Below are positions 9,077 through 19,100 of a DNA stretch of 64,000 nucleotides, in pieces. The notes under the pieces were generated by a model that was not told the DNA's origin, did not search any database, and saw only the letters and a program-made list of their open reading frames with translations. The translations under genes were made by a program, and so were the position numbers. The stretch covers positions 6,014,001 through 6,078,000 of the forward strand of contig NC_021499.1 in NCBI RefSeq assembly GCF_000412695.1. Direction: 5' to 3'. Source of the DNA: Pseudomonas resinovorans NBRC 106553. Its GTDB lineage: Bacteria > Pseudomonadota > Gammaproteobacteria > Pseudomonadales > Pseudomonadaceae. The stretch's first letter is position 1; every line of letters begins with the position of its first letter.

Positions 9077-11032
9077 TCAGCGTGCCTGCGTGTCTTGGCC
9101 CACCTGCCGCCCCACCCAGTCGCGCACCTTGGCGTAGGGATAGGCCTCCAGTGCGGCGAAGCCCGGCAGGCTGCGCGCCTTGAGCTTTGTGAACAGCGGC
9201 GCGCTGATGCCACAGAGCATCCGGGTCAGGCATTCAACGCCAGGCTCCACGCCCTTGTGCTCGACATGGCGGCACATGAAGGCGCCGCACAGGGCCTGGA
9301 AATCCCGCTCCTCCAGGGGCGCCAGCGGCGGTGGCTCCGGCAGCCGCGCCACCCGTCCCTGGCAGACGGAGCAGTGGCCGCAGCGCTCCGGCACCTCGAA
9401 GTCGCCGAAGTAGTGGGCCAGCCGTGCACTCAGGCAGCGTTCGCTGGCGAACAGCTGCAGCATCGCCTGGATGCGGGCGATCTCGCTGTCCTCCTGCTGG
9501 CGGAAATAGCCATGCAGCTCGGCAGCCAGGGCCTCCAGCGGGAAATCGGCGGCGAGCAGGCCATACACCTCGGTCATCTGCTTGCTTTCCAGCTCGATCC
9601 AGCCGCGCTCCTGGAAGTAATCCAGCGCCTTGACCACGCGGCTGCGCTCGGCACCGTACTCGCGGTAGAGCTGGTCGAAGTCCAGGGTGCACCAGGTGCG
9701 CGCGCGGCTGGAGCTGCGCAGCAGGGCGTCGACGAACTGGCGACGCTCGCCCTCGAACTGTTGCAGCAGCGCCTCAGGCTCCAGCAGGTGCTTGAAGCGG
9801 TACTCGGCAAAGTAGGCGAACAGCGGCGCGATGATGCCGCGCAGTTCGAGTTGCACCAGCAGGGTCTTGAGCGGTAGCTGGCGGATGTTGCTCTGGTCGG
9901 AGAGGGCCCCGAGCATCAGCTCCCAGCGATCGCCGCCCTGCCCCGCCGCCTGCAGCTCTTCCAGCACCTGGCGAATGCCGGCCAGCTCCGGGGTATCGCC
10001 GTAGACGAAATTCTCCAGCACGTTGAGGCTGTCACGGTTGGCCAGCACCAGGCAGTCCGAGGGCAGGCCGTCGCGCCCGGCACGGCCGATCTCCTGGCTG
10101 TAGTTCTCCACCGACTTGGGCAGGTCGTAGTGCACCACGTTGCGGATGTCCGCCTTGTCGATACCCATGCCGAAGGCGATGGTGGCGACCATCACCTGGA
10201 CCTCGCCGGCCATGAACCGCCGCTGCAGCGCCTCGCGGGCCTCGAAGGGCATGCCGGCGTGATAGGCGCTGGCATCGATGCCCCGCGCCTTGAGGCGCTC
10301 GGCGACCTCTTCGGCGGTCTTCTGCAGGGTCACGTAGACAATCGCCGGCTGCCCGGCGCGCGGCCCCAGCCAGTCCACCAGGCGGGCAAGCTTGCGCTCC
10401 CCGGACACCGGCTCCACCAGCAGGTTGAGGTTGGGTCGATAGAAGCCGGTGGTGACCACGTCGGCATCGGCGATGGCGAACTTGCGCTGCATGTCGACGA
10501 TCACCGTCGGCGTCGCGGTAGCGGTCAGCAGCAGAACCTGGGGAATGCCGAACTGACGCTGGTATTCGGGCAGCTTGAGGTAGTCGGGACGGAAGTTGTG
10601 GCCCCATTCGGAGATGCAGTGGGCCTCGTCCACCACCAGCAGGGAGATCGGCACCTGCTGGATGAAACCCCGGAAGCGCTCGTTCTTCAGGCGCTCCACG
10701 GAGATCATCAGGATCTTCAGCTCGCCGGAGCGCGCCTGGGCCATGACCCGTGCGGTTTCCTCGCGGCTCTGCGCCGAGTCGATGCTGGCGGCCTTGATGC
10801 CGTGGCGGTGGAGGAAGGCCAGTTGGTCCTGCATCAGCGCCAGCAGCGGCGACACCACCAGCGTCAGGTGCGGCAGGTGCAGGGCCGGCAGTTGGTAGCA
10901 CAGCGACTTGCCGGAGCCGGTGGGGAAGATGGCGGCGGCCGAGCGGCCGGCCAGCACGGCGGAGACTGCGGCTTCCTGGCCGGGGCGGAAGCGGTCGTAG
11001 CCGAAGACACGGGCTAGGGTGGCGACGGGCAT
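9077..11032 (-). CDS. recQ: RecQ-family ATP-dependent DNA helicase
   Basis: A 651-residue superfamily 2 3'-5' DNA helicase. In order: FRPGQ (Q-motif region), IFPTGSGKSLCY (Walker A), DEAHCISEWGHNFR (DEAH box plus the RecQ aromatic-rich loop), VATIAFGMGIDKADIRNVVHYDLP, and QEIGRAGRDG (arginine finger). A zinc-binding CGHCSVC segment lies near residue 560. A canonical HRDC domain is not obvious, so this is probably the shorter RecQ-like paralogue rather than full E. coli-type RecQ. ATG 11032 is preferred because AAGGA lies 9 nt upstream; ATG 11041 would have no spacing. Role: processing of stalled forks and recombination intermediates. Confidence 0.88.
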   Translation of the reverse strand: MPVATLARVFGYDRFRPGQEAAVSAVLAGRSAAAIFPTGSGKSLCYQLPALHLPHLTLVVSPLLALMQDQLAFLHRHGIKAASIDSAQSREETARVMAQARSGELKILMISVERLKNERFRGFIQQVPISLLVVDEAHCISEWGHNFRPDYLKLPEYQRQFGIPQVLLLTATATPTVIVDMQRKFAIADADVVTTGFYRPNLNLLVEPVSGERKLARLVDWLGPRAGQPAIVYVTLQKTAEEVAERLKARGIDASAYHAGMPFEAREALQRRFMAGEVQVMVATIAFGMGIDKADIRNVVHYDLPKSVENYSQEIGRAGRDGLPSDCLVLANRDSLNVLENFVYGDTPELAGIRQVLEELQAAGQGGDRWELMLGALSDQSNIRQLPLKTLLVQLELRGIIAPLFAYFAEYRFKHLLEPEALLQQFEGERRQFVDALLRSSSRARTWCTLDFDQLYREYGAERSRVVKALDYFQERGWIELESKQMTEVYGLLAADFPLEALAAELHGYFRQQEDSEIARIQAMLQLFASERCLSARLAHYFGDFEVPERCGHCSVCQGRVARLPEPPPLAPLEERDFQALCGAFMCRHVEHKGVEPGVECLTRMLCGISAPLFTKLKARSLPGFAALEAYPYAKVRDWVGRQVGQDTQAR

Positions 11033-11057
11033 GGGACTCATTCCTTGCAATGTAACT

Positions 11058-11143
11058 CGTAGGATGGGTAGAGGAACGAAACCCATCGATCACGAGGTGA
11101 TGGGTTTCGCTCCGCTCGCGGAACGCCGCCCGACCCATCCTAC
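11058..11143. repeat. Inverted repeat of the GTAGGATGGGT family (family B)
   Basis: The left end GTAGGATGGGTAGAG and right end CGACCCATCCTAC are complementary. Inside, GAAACCCATC and GATGGGTTTCG form a second arm pair. The ends match the element at 8285-8356, showing a dispersed intergenic family. It lies between the recQ start and the pckA terminator. Confidence 0.75.
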
Positions 11144-11158
11144 CTGGCGCCGGAAATG

Positions 11159-11183
11159 AAAAGGCCGCCCGAAGGCGGCCTTT
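11159..11183 (-). terminator. Intrinsic terminator of pckA
   Basis: On the minus strand, AAAGGCCGCC, TTCG loop, GGCGGCCTTTT forms a perfect GC-rich hairpin ending in a U-run, 17 bp past the pckA stop. The A-run on the other side could also let it act weakly on the plus strand. Confidence 0.88.
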
Positions 11184-11199
11184 CTGAACGCGGTGCGGC

Positions 11200-12744
11200 T
11201 TAGAGCTGCGGACCGGCGTTCTTGATGGCGTCGGAGACGTCGAACTTCTTGAAGTTCTCGATGAACTTCTCGGCCAGGCCCTTGGCGGCTTCGTCGTAGG
11301 CAGCCTTGTCAGCCCAGGTGTTGCGCGGGTTGAGCAGGTTGGTCTCGACGCCCGGAACGGCCTTCGGCACGTCCAGGTTGATCAGCGGCAGGTGCTCGGT
11401 CTCGGCACCGATCAGAGCGCCGCTCTGGATCGCCGCGATCACGCCACGGGTGGTCGGGATGTTGAAGCGCTTGCCGACACCGTAGCCACCGCCGGTCCAG
11501 CCGGTGTTGACCAGGTACACCTTGGAGCCGAAGCCCTTGATGCGCTTGATCAGCAGCTCGGCGTACTCGCCAGCCGGACGCGGGAAGAACGGCGCGCCGA
11601 AGCAGGTGGAGAAGGTCGACTTGATGCCGCCGCCGGAACCCATCTCGGTGGAACCGACCAGCGCGGTGTAGCCGGACAGGAAGTGGTAGGCGGCCTGCTC
11701 GTTGTTCAGGATCGAAACGGGCGGCAGCACGCCGGTCAGGTCGCAGGTCAGGAAGATCACTGCGTTCGGCTCGCCGGCACGGTTGGCTTCGACGCGCTTC
11801 TCGACCAGTTCCAGCGGGTAGGCCGCGCGGGAGTTCTGGGTCAGGCTGTCGTCGCTGTAGTCGGGCAGGCGGGTTTCCGGGTTGAGCACGACGTTTTCCA
11901 GAACGGCGCCGAACTGGATGGCTTTCCAGATCACCGGCTCGTTCTTGGCGGACAGGTCGATGCACTTGGCGTAGCAGCCGCCTTCGATGTTGAACACGGT
12001 GCCCACGCCCCAGCCGTGCTCGTCGTCACCGATCAGGTAACGGCTTTCGTCGGCGGAGAGGGTGGTCTTGCCGGTGCCGGACAGGCCGAAGAACAGGGTG
12101 GTGTCGCCTTCTTCGCCCACGTTGGCGGCGCAGTGCATCGGCAGCACGTCTTTTTCCGGCAGCAGGAAGTTCTGCACGGAGAACATGGCTTTCTTCATTT
12201 CACCGGCGTAGCGCATGCCGGCGATCAGCACTTTCTTGGCGGCGAAGTTGAGGATCACGCAACCGTCGGAGTTGGTGCCGTCACGCTCCGGCTCGCAGAC
12301 GAAGTTCGGTGCGTTGATGATCTGCCATTCCTGACGGGACTGCGGGTTGTACTGTTCCGGGTTGATGAACAGGCAACGGCCGAACAGGTTGTGCCAGGCG
12401 GTTTCGGTGGTCATCTTCACGGCCAGGTAGTGCTCGGGATCCGAACCTACGTGCACATGGGAGACGAAACGCTCGCGTTCGGTCACATAAGCTTCGACGC
12501 GGGCCCACAGTGCATCGAACTTGTCCGCCGGGAAGGGACGGTTGATGGCGCCCCAGGCGATCTTGGCTTCGGTGCTCGGCTCTTGAACGATGAATCGATC
12601 CGCCGGAGAACGACCGGTGCGGTGACCGGTTTTCACTACCAACGAACCGTTGGCGGCCAGTTCACCCTCGCCACGGCGAATGGCCTCTTCGACCAGTTGC
12701 GCGGCGCTGATATCGGTGTACACGGCGTTATTGGCTTGCGTCAT
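11200..12744 (-). CDS. pckA: Phosphoenolpyruvate carboxykinase (ATP)
   Basis: A 514-residue cytoplasmic enzyme converting oxaloacetate plus ATP to phosphoenolpyruvate, the entry step of gluconeogenesis. [13 protein letters not shown] near residue 41 is the oxaloacetate-binding arginine region. [13 protein letters not shown] carries metal/substrate residues. [13 protein letters not shown] is the PEPCK-specific P-loop, and GDDEHGWG with NIEGGCYAK are further active-site motifs. Length matches ATP-type PEPCK. GGGGA lies just before the ATG. It is monocistronic, with its own candidate promoter (-10 near 12830) and terminator (11159-11183). Confidence 0.97.
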   Translation of the reverse strand: MTQANNAVYTDISAAQLVEEAIRRGEGELAANGSLVVKTGHRTGRSPADRFIVQEPSTEAKIAWGAINRPFPADKFDALWARVEAYVTERERFVSHVHVGSDPEHYLAVKMTTETAWHNLFGRCLFINPEQYNPQSRQEWQIINAPNFVCEPERDGTNSDGCVILNFAAKKVLIAGMRYAGEMKKAMFSVQNFLLPEKDVLPMHCAANVGEEGDTTLFFGLSGTGKTTLSADESRYLIGDDEHGWGVGTVFNIEGGCYAKCIDLSAKNEPVIWKAIQFGAVLENVVLNPETRLPDYSDDSLTQNSRAAYPLELVEKRVEANRAGEPNAVIFLTCDLTGVLPPVSILNNEQAAYHFLSGYTALVGSTEMGSGGGIKSTFSTCFGAPFFPRPAGEYAELLIKRIKGFGSKVYLVNTGWTGGGYGVGKRFNIPTTRGVIAAIQSGALIGAETEHLPLINLDVPKAVPGVETNLLNPRNTWADKAAYDEAAKGLAEKFIENFKKFDVSDAIKNAGPQL

Positions 12745-12829
12745 GTGGTTCCCCGTCGGCGAAACGCCGAGTCCTCCAAACGATTTGTAGTGGGTACTGC
12801 GACCCCCTACAGCGAAAAAAGTGCGCGCG

Positions 12830-12835
12830 ATTATG
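12830..12835 (-). promoter_or_regulatory. Candidate -10 element for pckA
   Basis: On the minus strand TGGCATAAT gives an extended -10 (TG-n-CATAAT), 86 bases before the pckA start. No good -35 is visible at the right distance. The predicted leader contains a small CGGCG-TTT-CGCCG hairpin close to the SD. Confidence 0.45.
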
Positions 12836-12938
12836 CCAGAAAAGCCCGCTTTGGGTAGAAACCTCCTGTCAGCCGGGCATATTCCTGACCGGTAATCGCA
12901 CCCTGGTCACACAGCGACCTCGCGGGCACGCTACATAT

Positions 12939-13826
12939 TCAGTGGAGCGTTTCCGACGGCGCCGCGCTGCCACCGCCAACGAACAGTTGGGCGATGTCCG
13001 CTGCATCGAAGCTGTAGCGCTGGTTGCAGAACTGGCAATCGATGACCACGGTGCCGCCACTCTCTTCCAGCAGGGCTTCGGCGTCGGCCTGGCCAAGGCT
13101 GATCAGGGCATTGGCCGAGCGCTGGCGCGAGCAGCTGCAGCGGAAGTGGATGGGCATCGGCTCGAACAGGCGCACCGTCTCTTCATGATAGAGGCGATGC
13201 AGCACGGTTTCATTGTCCAGGCCAATCAGCTCCTCGGCGGTCAGCGTATCGCCCAGGGTGGTCAGGTGCTGCCAGCTGGCCTGGCGTGCTTCCGGATCCT
13301 TCAGGCGGTCGGCGGGCAGGGCCTGGAGCAGCATGCCACGGGCATTGCGGCCGTCGGCGTTGAGCCAGAAGCGGGTGGGCAACTGCTGGGAGTTGTCGAA
13401 GTAGGCCGACAGGCTCTCGGCCAGGGTGGCGCCTTCGAGGGCCACGATGCCCTGGTAGCGCTGGCCCTGCTTCGGGTCCACGGTGAGCGTCAGCACACCT
13501 TCGGGCATCAGCTCGCGCAGGCCGGCATCAGGCGTGACCTGGCTGGCGTGGTAGCGGGCGATGCCACGGACTTCGCGGTCGCTGGAGCATTCGATCATCA
13601 GCAGCGGGATTGCGCCGGAAGAACGCGCCTGCAACACCAGCAGGCCATCGAACTTGAGGGTGCCGACCAGCAGGGAAGCGGCGGCGAGCATCTCGCCGAG
13701 CAGTTGGGCGACCGGCTCCGGGTACGGGTGCTTGGCCAGGACGTGGGCGTAGCTCTCGCCGAGGGAAACCAGTTCGCCGCGCACGTCGGTGTCGTCGAAC
13801 AGAAAGCGTTGGGTGAAATCGGACAT
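12939..13826 (-). CDS. hslO: Redox-regulated holdase chaperone Hsp33
   Basis: A 295-residue cytoplasmic chaperone activated by oxidative unfolding. It starts [20 protein letters not shown], as in Pseudomonas Hsp33. The zinc centre has its four cysteines as CSC (about residues 229-231) and CQFC (about residues 262-265), so the redox switch is intact. ATG 13826 is chosen by alignment. A good sigma-70 promoter lies 45 bases upstream (13871-13900). It is followed by pckA and preceded by hslR on the same strand, 160 bp away, so it is probably its own unit. Confidence 0.96.
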   Translation of the reverse strand: MSDFTQRFLFDDTDVRGELVSLGESYAHVLAKHPYPEPVAQLLGEMLAAASLLVGTLKFDGLLVLQARSSGAIPLLMIECSSDREVRGIARYHASQVTPDAGLRELMPEGVLTLTVDPKQGQRYQGIVALEGATLAESLSAYFDNSQQLPTRFWLNADGRNARGMLLQALPADRLKDPEARQASWQHLTTLGDTLTAEELIGLDNETVLHRLYHEETVRLFEPMPIHFRCSCSRQRSANALISLGQADAEALLEESGGTVVIDCQFCNQRYSFDAADIAQLFVGGGSAAPSETLH

Positions 13827-13870
13827 GCCGGACTCGCTGCGTTTGGGCCAGATAGGCCGAAAGGCTGGCG

Positions 13871-13900
13871 ATTTTAGGCGCAAATCCATGGACCGACCAA
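13871..13900 (-). promoter_or_regulatory. Sigma-70-type promoter of hslO
   Basis: On the minus strand TTGGTC and TAAAAT are separated by 18 bases, with the -10 ending 44 bases before the hslO ATG. This is a good vegetative promoter. I do not see a convincing heat-shock sigma-32 motif here. Confidence 0.6.
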
Positions 13901-13985
13901 GGGCCGGTTGTCTATCGGCCGCGCGGGTGTTTTCTATCAGGCCGCGTAACGGGCGTCTGGCGGCCGCCGTGGCGTCGGCGACCCC

Positions 13986-14390
13986 TCAATCCTGGCCGCC
14001 GCGGAAGCTCTGGATCTGCCGGCGCTGCTTCTTCGTCGGCCGACCATCGGTCTGCACACCCAGGGCGCCCGCCTTGCGCAGGGCGGCGGCCTCCTCGCGG
14101 CGGGCCAGGCTCTCGGCGGTTTCCTCGTAGAGGGCCTGGGCCTCGGGCGCGCCACGGCGCACCACGGAGAGGGCGCGCACCACCACCGTGCGCTCGTCGA
14201 AACCGGCGCGGATGACGTATTCGTCGCCCACCCGGGGTTCCTTCGACGGCTTGCAGCGATCACCCTGGTGATGGACCTTGCCGCCTTCTATAGCTTCCTT
14301 GGCCAGGGCCCGGGTCTTGTAGAAGCGCGCCGCCCAGAGCCACTTGTCCAGGCGTACCTTGTCGTCGTCCTTAGGTTCTTTTGCTCGCAT
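13986..14390 (-). CDS. hslR: Heat-shock protein Hsp15, ribosome-recycling S4-domain protein
   Basis: A 134-residue RNA-binding protein. The S4 domain (VRLDKWLWAARFYKTRALAKEAIEGGKV, residues 12-39) matches Hsp15, which binds free 50S subunits carrying stalled nascent chains. The basic C-terminus (GRPTKKQRRQIQSFRGG) is typical. Length is normal. The start is supported by a GGAAA upstream. It lies beside hslO, another stress protein, and is divergent from rimB. Confidence 0.93.
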   Translation of the reverse strand: MRAKEPKDDDKVRLDKWLWAARFYKTRALAKEAIEGGKVHHQGDRCKPSKEPRVGDEYVIRAGFDERTVVVRALSVVRRGAPEAQALYEETAESLARREEAAALRKAGALGVQTDGRPTKKQRRQIQSFRGGQD

Positions 14391-14510
14391 GAGTCGTTTC
14401 CATTTCAGCCGGGGCGCCTCAATTGCCAGCCCGGTCTAAGCTCAGCCAGGGCCAGGTGCAGTTGTCACATCGGCCCACTAGAATGCGCCAACTTTACCGG
14501 AAAGCCTGCA

Positions 14511-14975
14511 TTGAAGACTTTCGACCATCTCTCCGTGATCGGACTCCGCGAATGGATAGCCCTGCCGGAACTCGGCATGGTCGGCCTGCGCGCGAAGATC
14601 GATACCGGAGCCAGCACGTCCACCCTGCACGCCAGCGATATCGTCCAGTTCGAGAAGCACGGCGAACGCTGGGTGAGGTTCACCGCTCACCTTGGCACCC
14701 TGGTGCAGCGGCGTCATCGTTGCGAGGCGCAGGTGGTATCGGTAAAGACCATAAAAAGCTCCAACGGCCAGGCGCAGACCCGCTATGTCATCCGCACCCT
14801 CCTCGCGCTGGGTGACAGGGTCTGGCCCATCGAGTTCACCCTGGCCTGCCGCAAGACCATGCGCTATCGCGTACTGCTGGGCTCCAAGGCCCTGGTGCAG
14901 GCGCAGCTGGTGGTCAACCCGGCGCTCACCTACGTGCAGGAAAAACCGACTATTTCCCTTTTGGGTGCCCAATGA
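14511..14975 (+). CDS. rimB: RimB-type retropepsin-like protease (ATP-dependent zinc protease family)
   Basis: A 154-residue protein of the family historically called ATP-dependent zinc protease. The motif [14 protein letters not shown] (about residues 25-38) is a retropepsin-like DTGAS active-site loop. I start at TTG 14511, with GGAAAG 8 nt upstream, giving [15 protein letters not shown], the usual N-terminus; the longer open frame overlaps hslR. Its stop overlaps the rimK start (ATGA). In P. fluorescens RimB is reported to act with RimK and the phosphodiesterase RimA in glutamylation of ribosomal protein S6; the pairing here suggests the same role, though no rimA-like gene sits in the operon. 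Confidence 0.85.
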   Translation: MKTFDHLSVIGLREWIALPELGMVGLRAKIDTGASTSTLHASDIVQFEKHGERWVRFTAHLGTLVQRRHRCEAQVVSVKTIKSSNGQAQTRYVIRTLLALGDRVWPIEFTLACRKTMRYRVLLGSKALVQAQLVVNPALTYVQEKPTISLLGAQ

Positions 14976-15877
14976 AAATCGCCGTTTTATCGCGCAATCC
15001 GCGCCTGTATTCGACGCGTCGCCTGGTGGAAGCCGGGCAGCAGCGTGGCCATGAGATGGTGGTGATAGACACCCTGCGCGCCTACATGAACATCGCCAGC
15101 CACAAGCCGCAGATCCACTATCGCGGCCAACCGCTGGAAGGCTTCGACGCGGTGATCCCGCGCATCGGCGCCTCGGTCACCTTCTATGGCTGCGCGGTCC
15201 TTCGCCAGTTCGAAATGATGGGGGTGTTCCCGCTCAACGAGTCGGTGGCCATCAGCCGTTCGCGGGACAAGCTGCGTTCGCTGCAACTGCTGTCGCGCAA
15301 GGGCATCGGCCTGCCGGTGACCGGCTTCGCCCACTCCCCGGACGACATCCCCGACCTGATCCGCATGGTCAACGGCGCCCCGCTGGTGATCAAGGTGCTG
15401 GAAGGCACCCAAGGCATAGGCGTGGTGCTCTGCGAGACGGAGAAGGCCGCCGAATCGGTCATCGAGGCCTTCATGGGCCTGAAGCAGAACATCATGGTCC
15501 AGGAGTACATCCGCGAAGCCGGTGGCGCCGACATCCGCTGCTTCGTCGTCGGCGACAAGGTGATCGCGGCGATGAAGCGCCAGGCCAAGCCCGGCGAGTT
15601 CCGCTCCAACCTGCACCGTGGCGGCAGCGCCAGCCTGATCAAGATCACGCCGGAAGAACGCATGACCGCCATCCGCGCCGCGAAGGTGATGGGCCTGTCC
15701 GTTGCCGGCGTGGACATCCTGCGCTCCAACCACGGGCCGCTGGTGATGGAAGTGAATTCCTCGCCGGGCCTCGAAGGCATCGAGACCACCACCGGCCATG
15801 ACGTGGGCAGCATCATCATCCAGTACCTGGAAAAGAACGCCTGCCCCAACTCCACCCGGACCAAAGGCAAGGGGTGA
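14972..15877 (+). CDS. rimK: Ribosomal protein S6 L-glutamate ligase RimK
   Basis: A 301-residue ATP-grasp ligase adding glutamates to the C-terminus of ribosomal protein S6. The pre-ATP-grasp domain starts [18 protein letters not shown]. The ATP-grasp core contains [59 protein letters not shown] and [14 protein letters not shown] (metal-binding E and N). Length matches RimK. It is translationally coupled to rimB by a 4-base overlap. A perfect 18-bp palindrome at 15888-15905 lies just after the stop. Confidence 0.95.
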   Translation: MKIAVLSRNPRLYSTRRLVEAGQQRGHEMVVIDTLRAYMNIASHKPQIHYRGQPLEGFDAVIPRIGASVTFYGCAVLRQFEMMGVFPLNESVAISRSRDKLRSLQLLSRKGIGLPVTGFAHSPDDIPDLIRMVNGAPLVIKVLEGTQGIGVVLCETEKAAESVIEAFMGLKQNIMVQEYIREAGGADIRCFVVGDKVIAAMKRQAKPGEFRSNLHRGGSASLIKITPEERMTAIRAAKVMGLSVAGVDILRSNHGPLVMEVNSSPGLEGIETTTGHDVGSIIIQYLEKNACPNSTRTKGKG

Positions 15878-15887
15878 GCCAGAAATA

Positions 15888-15905
15888 GGCAACGCATGCG
15901 TTGCC
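15888..15905 (+). terminator. Perfect 18-bp palindrome downstream of rimK
   Basis: GGCAACGCATGCGTTGCC is its own reverse complement and lies 11 bases after the rimK stop. There is no U-run, so it may be a 3'-end stabilising hairpin rather than a true intrinsic terminator. Confidence 0.4.
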
Positions 15906-16050
15906 CTGGCGAACGCACGGCCATGGATGGCCGGGCCGGGCCGGGACTGAGCGAGGCGAAAAGGCTCCGACAGGGACGTCCACACCCAGCTCTCTCGAAG
16001 CGCGGACCGCATGCGTTGACCCGGATGGACGGGCCAGCCATGTCGGATGG

Positions 16051-16094
16051 GGCGGACCTGCGGTCCGCTTGGCGAATGAATTCGCCCCCACAGG
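16051..16094. repeat. REP-like element, family A
   Basis: Read on the minus strand it starts CCTGTGGGGGCGAA and ends in a GCGGACC/GGTCCGC hairpin. The same consensus occurs at 2441, 27001 and 31917. A further copy of the inner motif (GCGGACCGCA) at about 16002-16011 pairs with it in inverted orientation, so the rimK/GGDEF-EAL junction holds a composite repeat block over 15888-16094. Confidence 0.8.
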
Positions 16095-16105
16095 CATGAC
16101 ACGCC

Positions 16106-19100
16106 CTACAGGCTGCGCTCCACCATCTGCCGCCCTTCCCGCTCACGGATCCAGTTGCGGAAGCTTTCCTCGTCCAGCGGCCGGCTGAAGTGATAGCCCT
16201 GCCCCAGTTCGCAGCCCCGCTGGCGGAGCATGGAGAGCTGTTCCTCGCACTCGATGCCTTCGGCGATGCATTCCAGGCCGAGGTTGCGGCCGATGGCGAT
16301 GATGGTCTCCACCAGCGCCACGTCGCTGGCGTCGTGGGCCAGGCCATCGACGAAGCTGCGGTCGATCTTCAACCGGTCCAGGGGCAGGCGCTTGAGGTAG
16401 GCCAGGGATGAGTAGCCGGTGCCGAAATCGTCGATGGCGAAACGCACCCCCAGCGCTTTCAGCGCCTGCATGGCACTGATGCACTGCTCGATCTCTTCCA
16501 GCAGGCTGCCTTCGGTGATTTCCAGCTCCAGCCGCCCGGCCGGCACGCCATAGCGTTTCAGTGCGCTGCTGATGCGCTCGACGAAACCGGCCTTGCGCAG
16601 CTCGCGGGGGCTGACGTTGATCGCCAGCACCAGGCACGGCAGGTCCGCCTGCCAACTGGCCAGGCAGTGGCAGGCACGCTCCAGCATCCAGTCCGACAAT
16701 TCGATGATCAGCCCGGTCTCTTCCGCCAGGGGAATGAACTGCGAGGGCGGGATTTCCCCGCGGACCGGGTGGCGCCAGCGCATCAGGGCCTCCGCCCCCA
16801 GCACGCGGCCGTCGGCCAGGGCCAGTTGCGGCTGGAACTCCAGGCTCAACTGGCCACGATCGATGGCCTGGCGCAGCTCGCTCTGCAGTTGCAGACGCTG
16901 GTCGATGGCCGCCTGCATTTCCGGGGCGAAGAAGTGCAGGGCATTGCGCCCGGACTGCTTGGCCCGGTACATGGCGGTGTCCGCCTGCTTGAGCACATCG
17001 GAGGCCGCCTGCTCGGCGAAGGGGTGCAGGGCGATACCGATACTGGCGCTGACCACCAGTTCGTGCTCCCCGATCGCGTAGCTGCCATGCAGGCTGCCCA
17101 GCAGCTTCTCGCCCACCTCGGCCGCCAGCTTGCCGGCCTGTTCCGGGGTTTCGGCCAGGGCTTCCAGCAGCACCACGAACTCATCGCCGCCGAGGCGCGC
17201 CAGGGTGTCTTCCGTGCGCAAACAGCCCGCCAGGCGTGAGGTGACTTCCCGCAGCAGGGCGTCGCCCACGGGATGGCCGAGGCTGTCGTTGACCGTCTTG
17301 AAATGGTCCAGGTCGATGAACAGGAGTGCGCCGCAGCGTTGTTCACGCTGTTCGCGGGCCATGGCGTGCTGCAGGCGATCGAGCAGCAGGCGGCGGTTGG
17401 GCAGGCCCGTGAGTTCGTCGCTGTAGGCCAGGCGCTCGATCTCGCGCTGATAGCGCTGGCGTTCGGAGATATCGGTGATGCTCAGGCGGATCAGCGGCCG
17501 ACCCTCGCCGGGCAGCCGCACCAGGCGCACCTCGCAAGGCCTCACGCGGCCGTTCACATCGCGCATCAGCCAGTCGAAGGTCGGCGTGTCGCCCTTCAGC
17601 GCCGCACGGGTGTAGGCCTTGCCAAGGTCCCGCGACGAGCGACCGTCGGCCTGCAGCGGCGGACTGAAGCTGGTGGGCATATGGCCATTGAGCTGCTCGC
17701 GGGACAGGCCGAACAGGCGCGCCGCATTCTCGTTGGCCTCGACTATGCCGTGCTGCGGATCGAACACCAGGATGGCTTCGGGCGCGTGCTCCACCAGGGT
17801 GCGGTAGCGGGCCTCGGCCTCGCGCCGGGCGCTGATGTCCTCCACCAGCGCCAGCAGGGCGTAGAGCTGGCCATCGAGATCACGCACACCGCGCACGTTG
17901 ACGCGGGTATGCACGGTGCCGCCGGAGCCGCGCAGGAATCGCTTGTCCAGCTCGTAGCCGTCGCGCTCGCCCTTGCGTACCTGTTGCAGCAGGGCCTCCT
18001 CGGCGGCGCGGTCCTCGGGCATCGTCATGCTCATCCAGTCGACCCCGTGCAATTGCTCGCGGGTGCGGCCGAGGATGCTGCAGAGCTTGTAGTTGACCTC
18101 TTCCCAGCGTTGGTCCGGGGTGCACAGGGCCATGCCGATCAGCGGCGCCTCGAAGAACAGGTGCAAGTGCTTGTCGCGCTCGTGCTGCAGGCGCTCGGCG
18201 CGCTTCTGTCCGGTCAGGTCGAGCATGGCGCCGTAGATGCGGATCACCTTGTCGCCGTCGTGCTCGGCCAACCCCTTGATCCGCACCCAGCGCGGCGTGC
18301 CCCGGGCGCTCTGCATGCGCAGTTCCACGTCGAAGGGCTCCGCGCTGCGCAGGCACTGTTCCAGGGTGTCTTCCAGCAGGGCGCGACTGGCGGGGTCGAA
18401 GAAGCTCAGCATCTGTCCGAGGCTGGGGGCGCCGACACCCGGATCCAGTTCGTGGATGCGGAAGCTGCCCTCGCTCCAGGCCATCTTCAGGGTGGAGATT
18501 TCCAGCACCCAGCTGCCGATGTCGGCGATGGCCTCGGTCTGGTTCAGCAGGTGGGTCTGACGCAGCAGCTCGTCGCGGCGGGTGTCGAGTTCCTCGGCGA
18601 GCATCTCGCGGCTGCTGACGTCGTGCTGCAACGCGACGAAGTGGCTGATGCCGGCGGCATCGCGCATGGGCGCCACGGTGATCTCGTTCCAGAACAGGCT
18701 GCCATCCTTGCGGTAGTTGCGCAGCACCAGGTGGCAATGCTCGCCTCGCTGCAGGGCGTCCTGCAGGCGCGGCAACTCCGACTGGTTGCGGTCGTGGTGA
18801 AGGAGGAAGCGCCAGTGGTTGCCCAGGGCCTCCTCCCGCGAATAACCACTCAGCTTCTCGAAGGCAGGGTTGCAGTAGATCAGCGGCTGGTCAGGCTGGC
18901 GCGCATCGACGATGGTCACCCCCAGGGGGCTGGCCTGCAGCGCCAGATTGGTCAGCGCCAGCTCCTTCTGCATCTCGTCGCGGCGGCCGAGGGCCAGGCG
19001 CAGGTCGCTGAGGCTGCGACCCACCAGCAGGGCGGACATCATCAGCAGCAGCACGCTGAAGTAGAGCTCGACGCCCCACTGCGGATCGGCCAGTCGCGCG

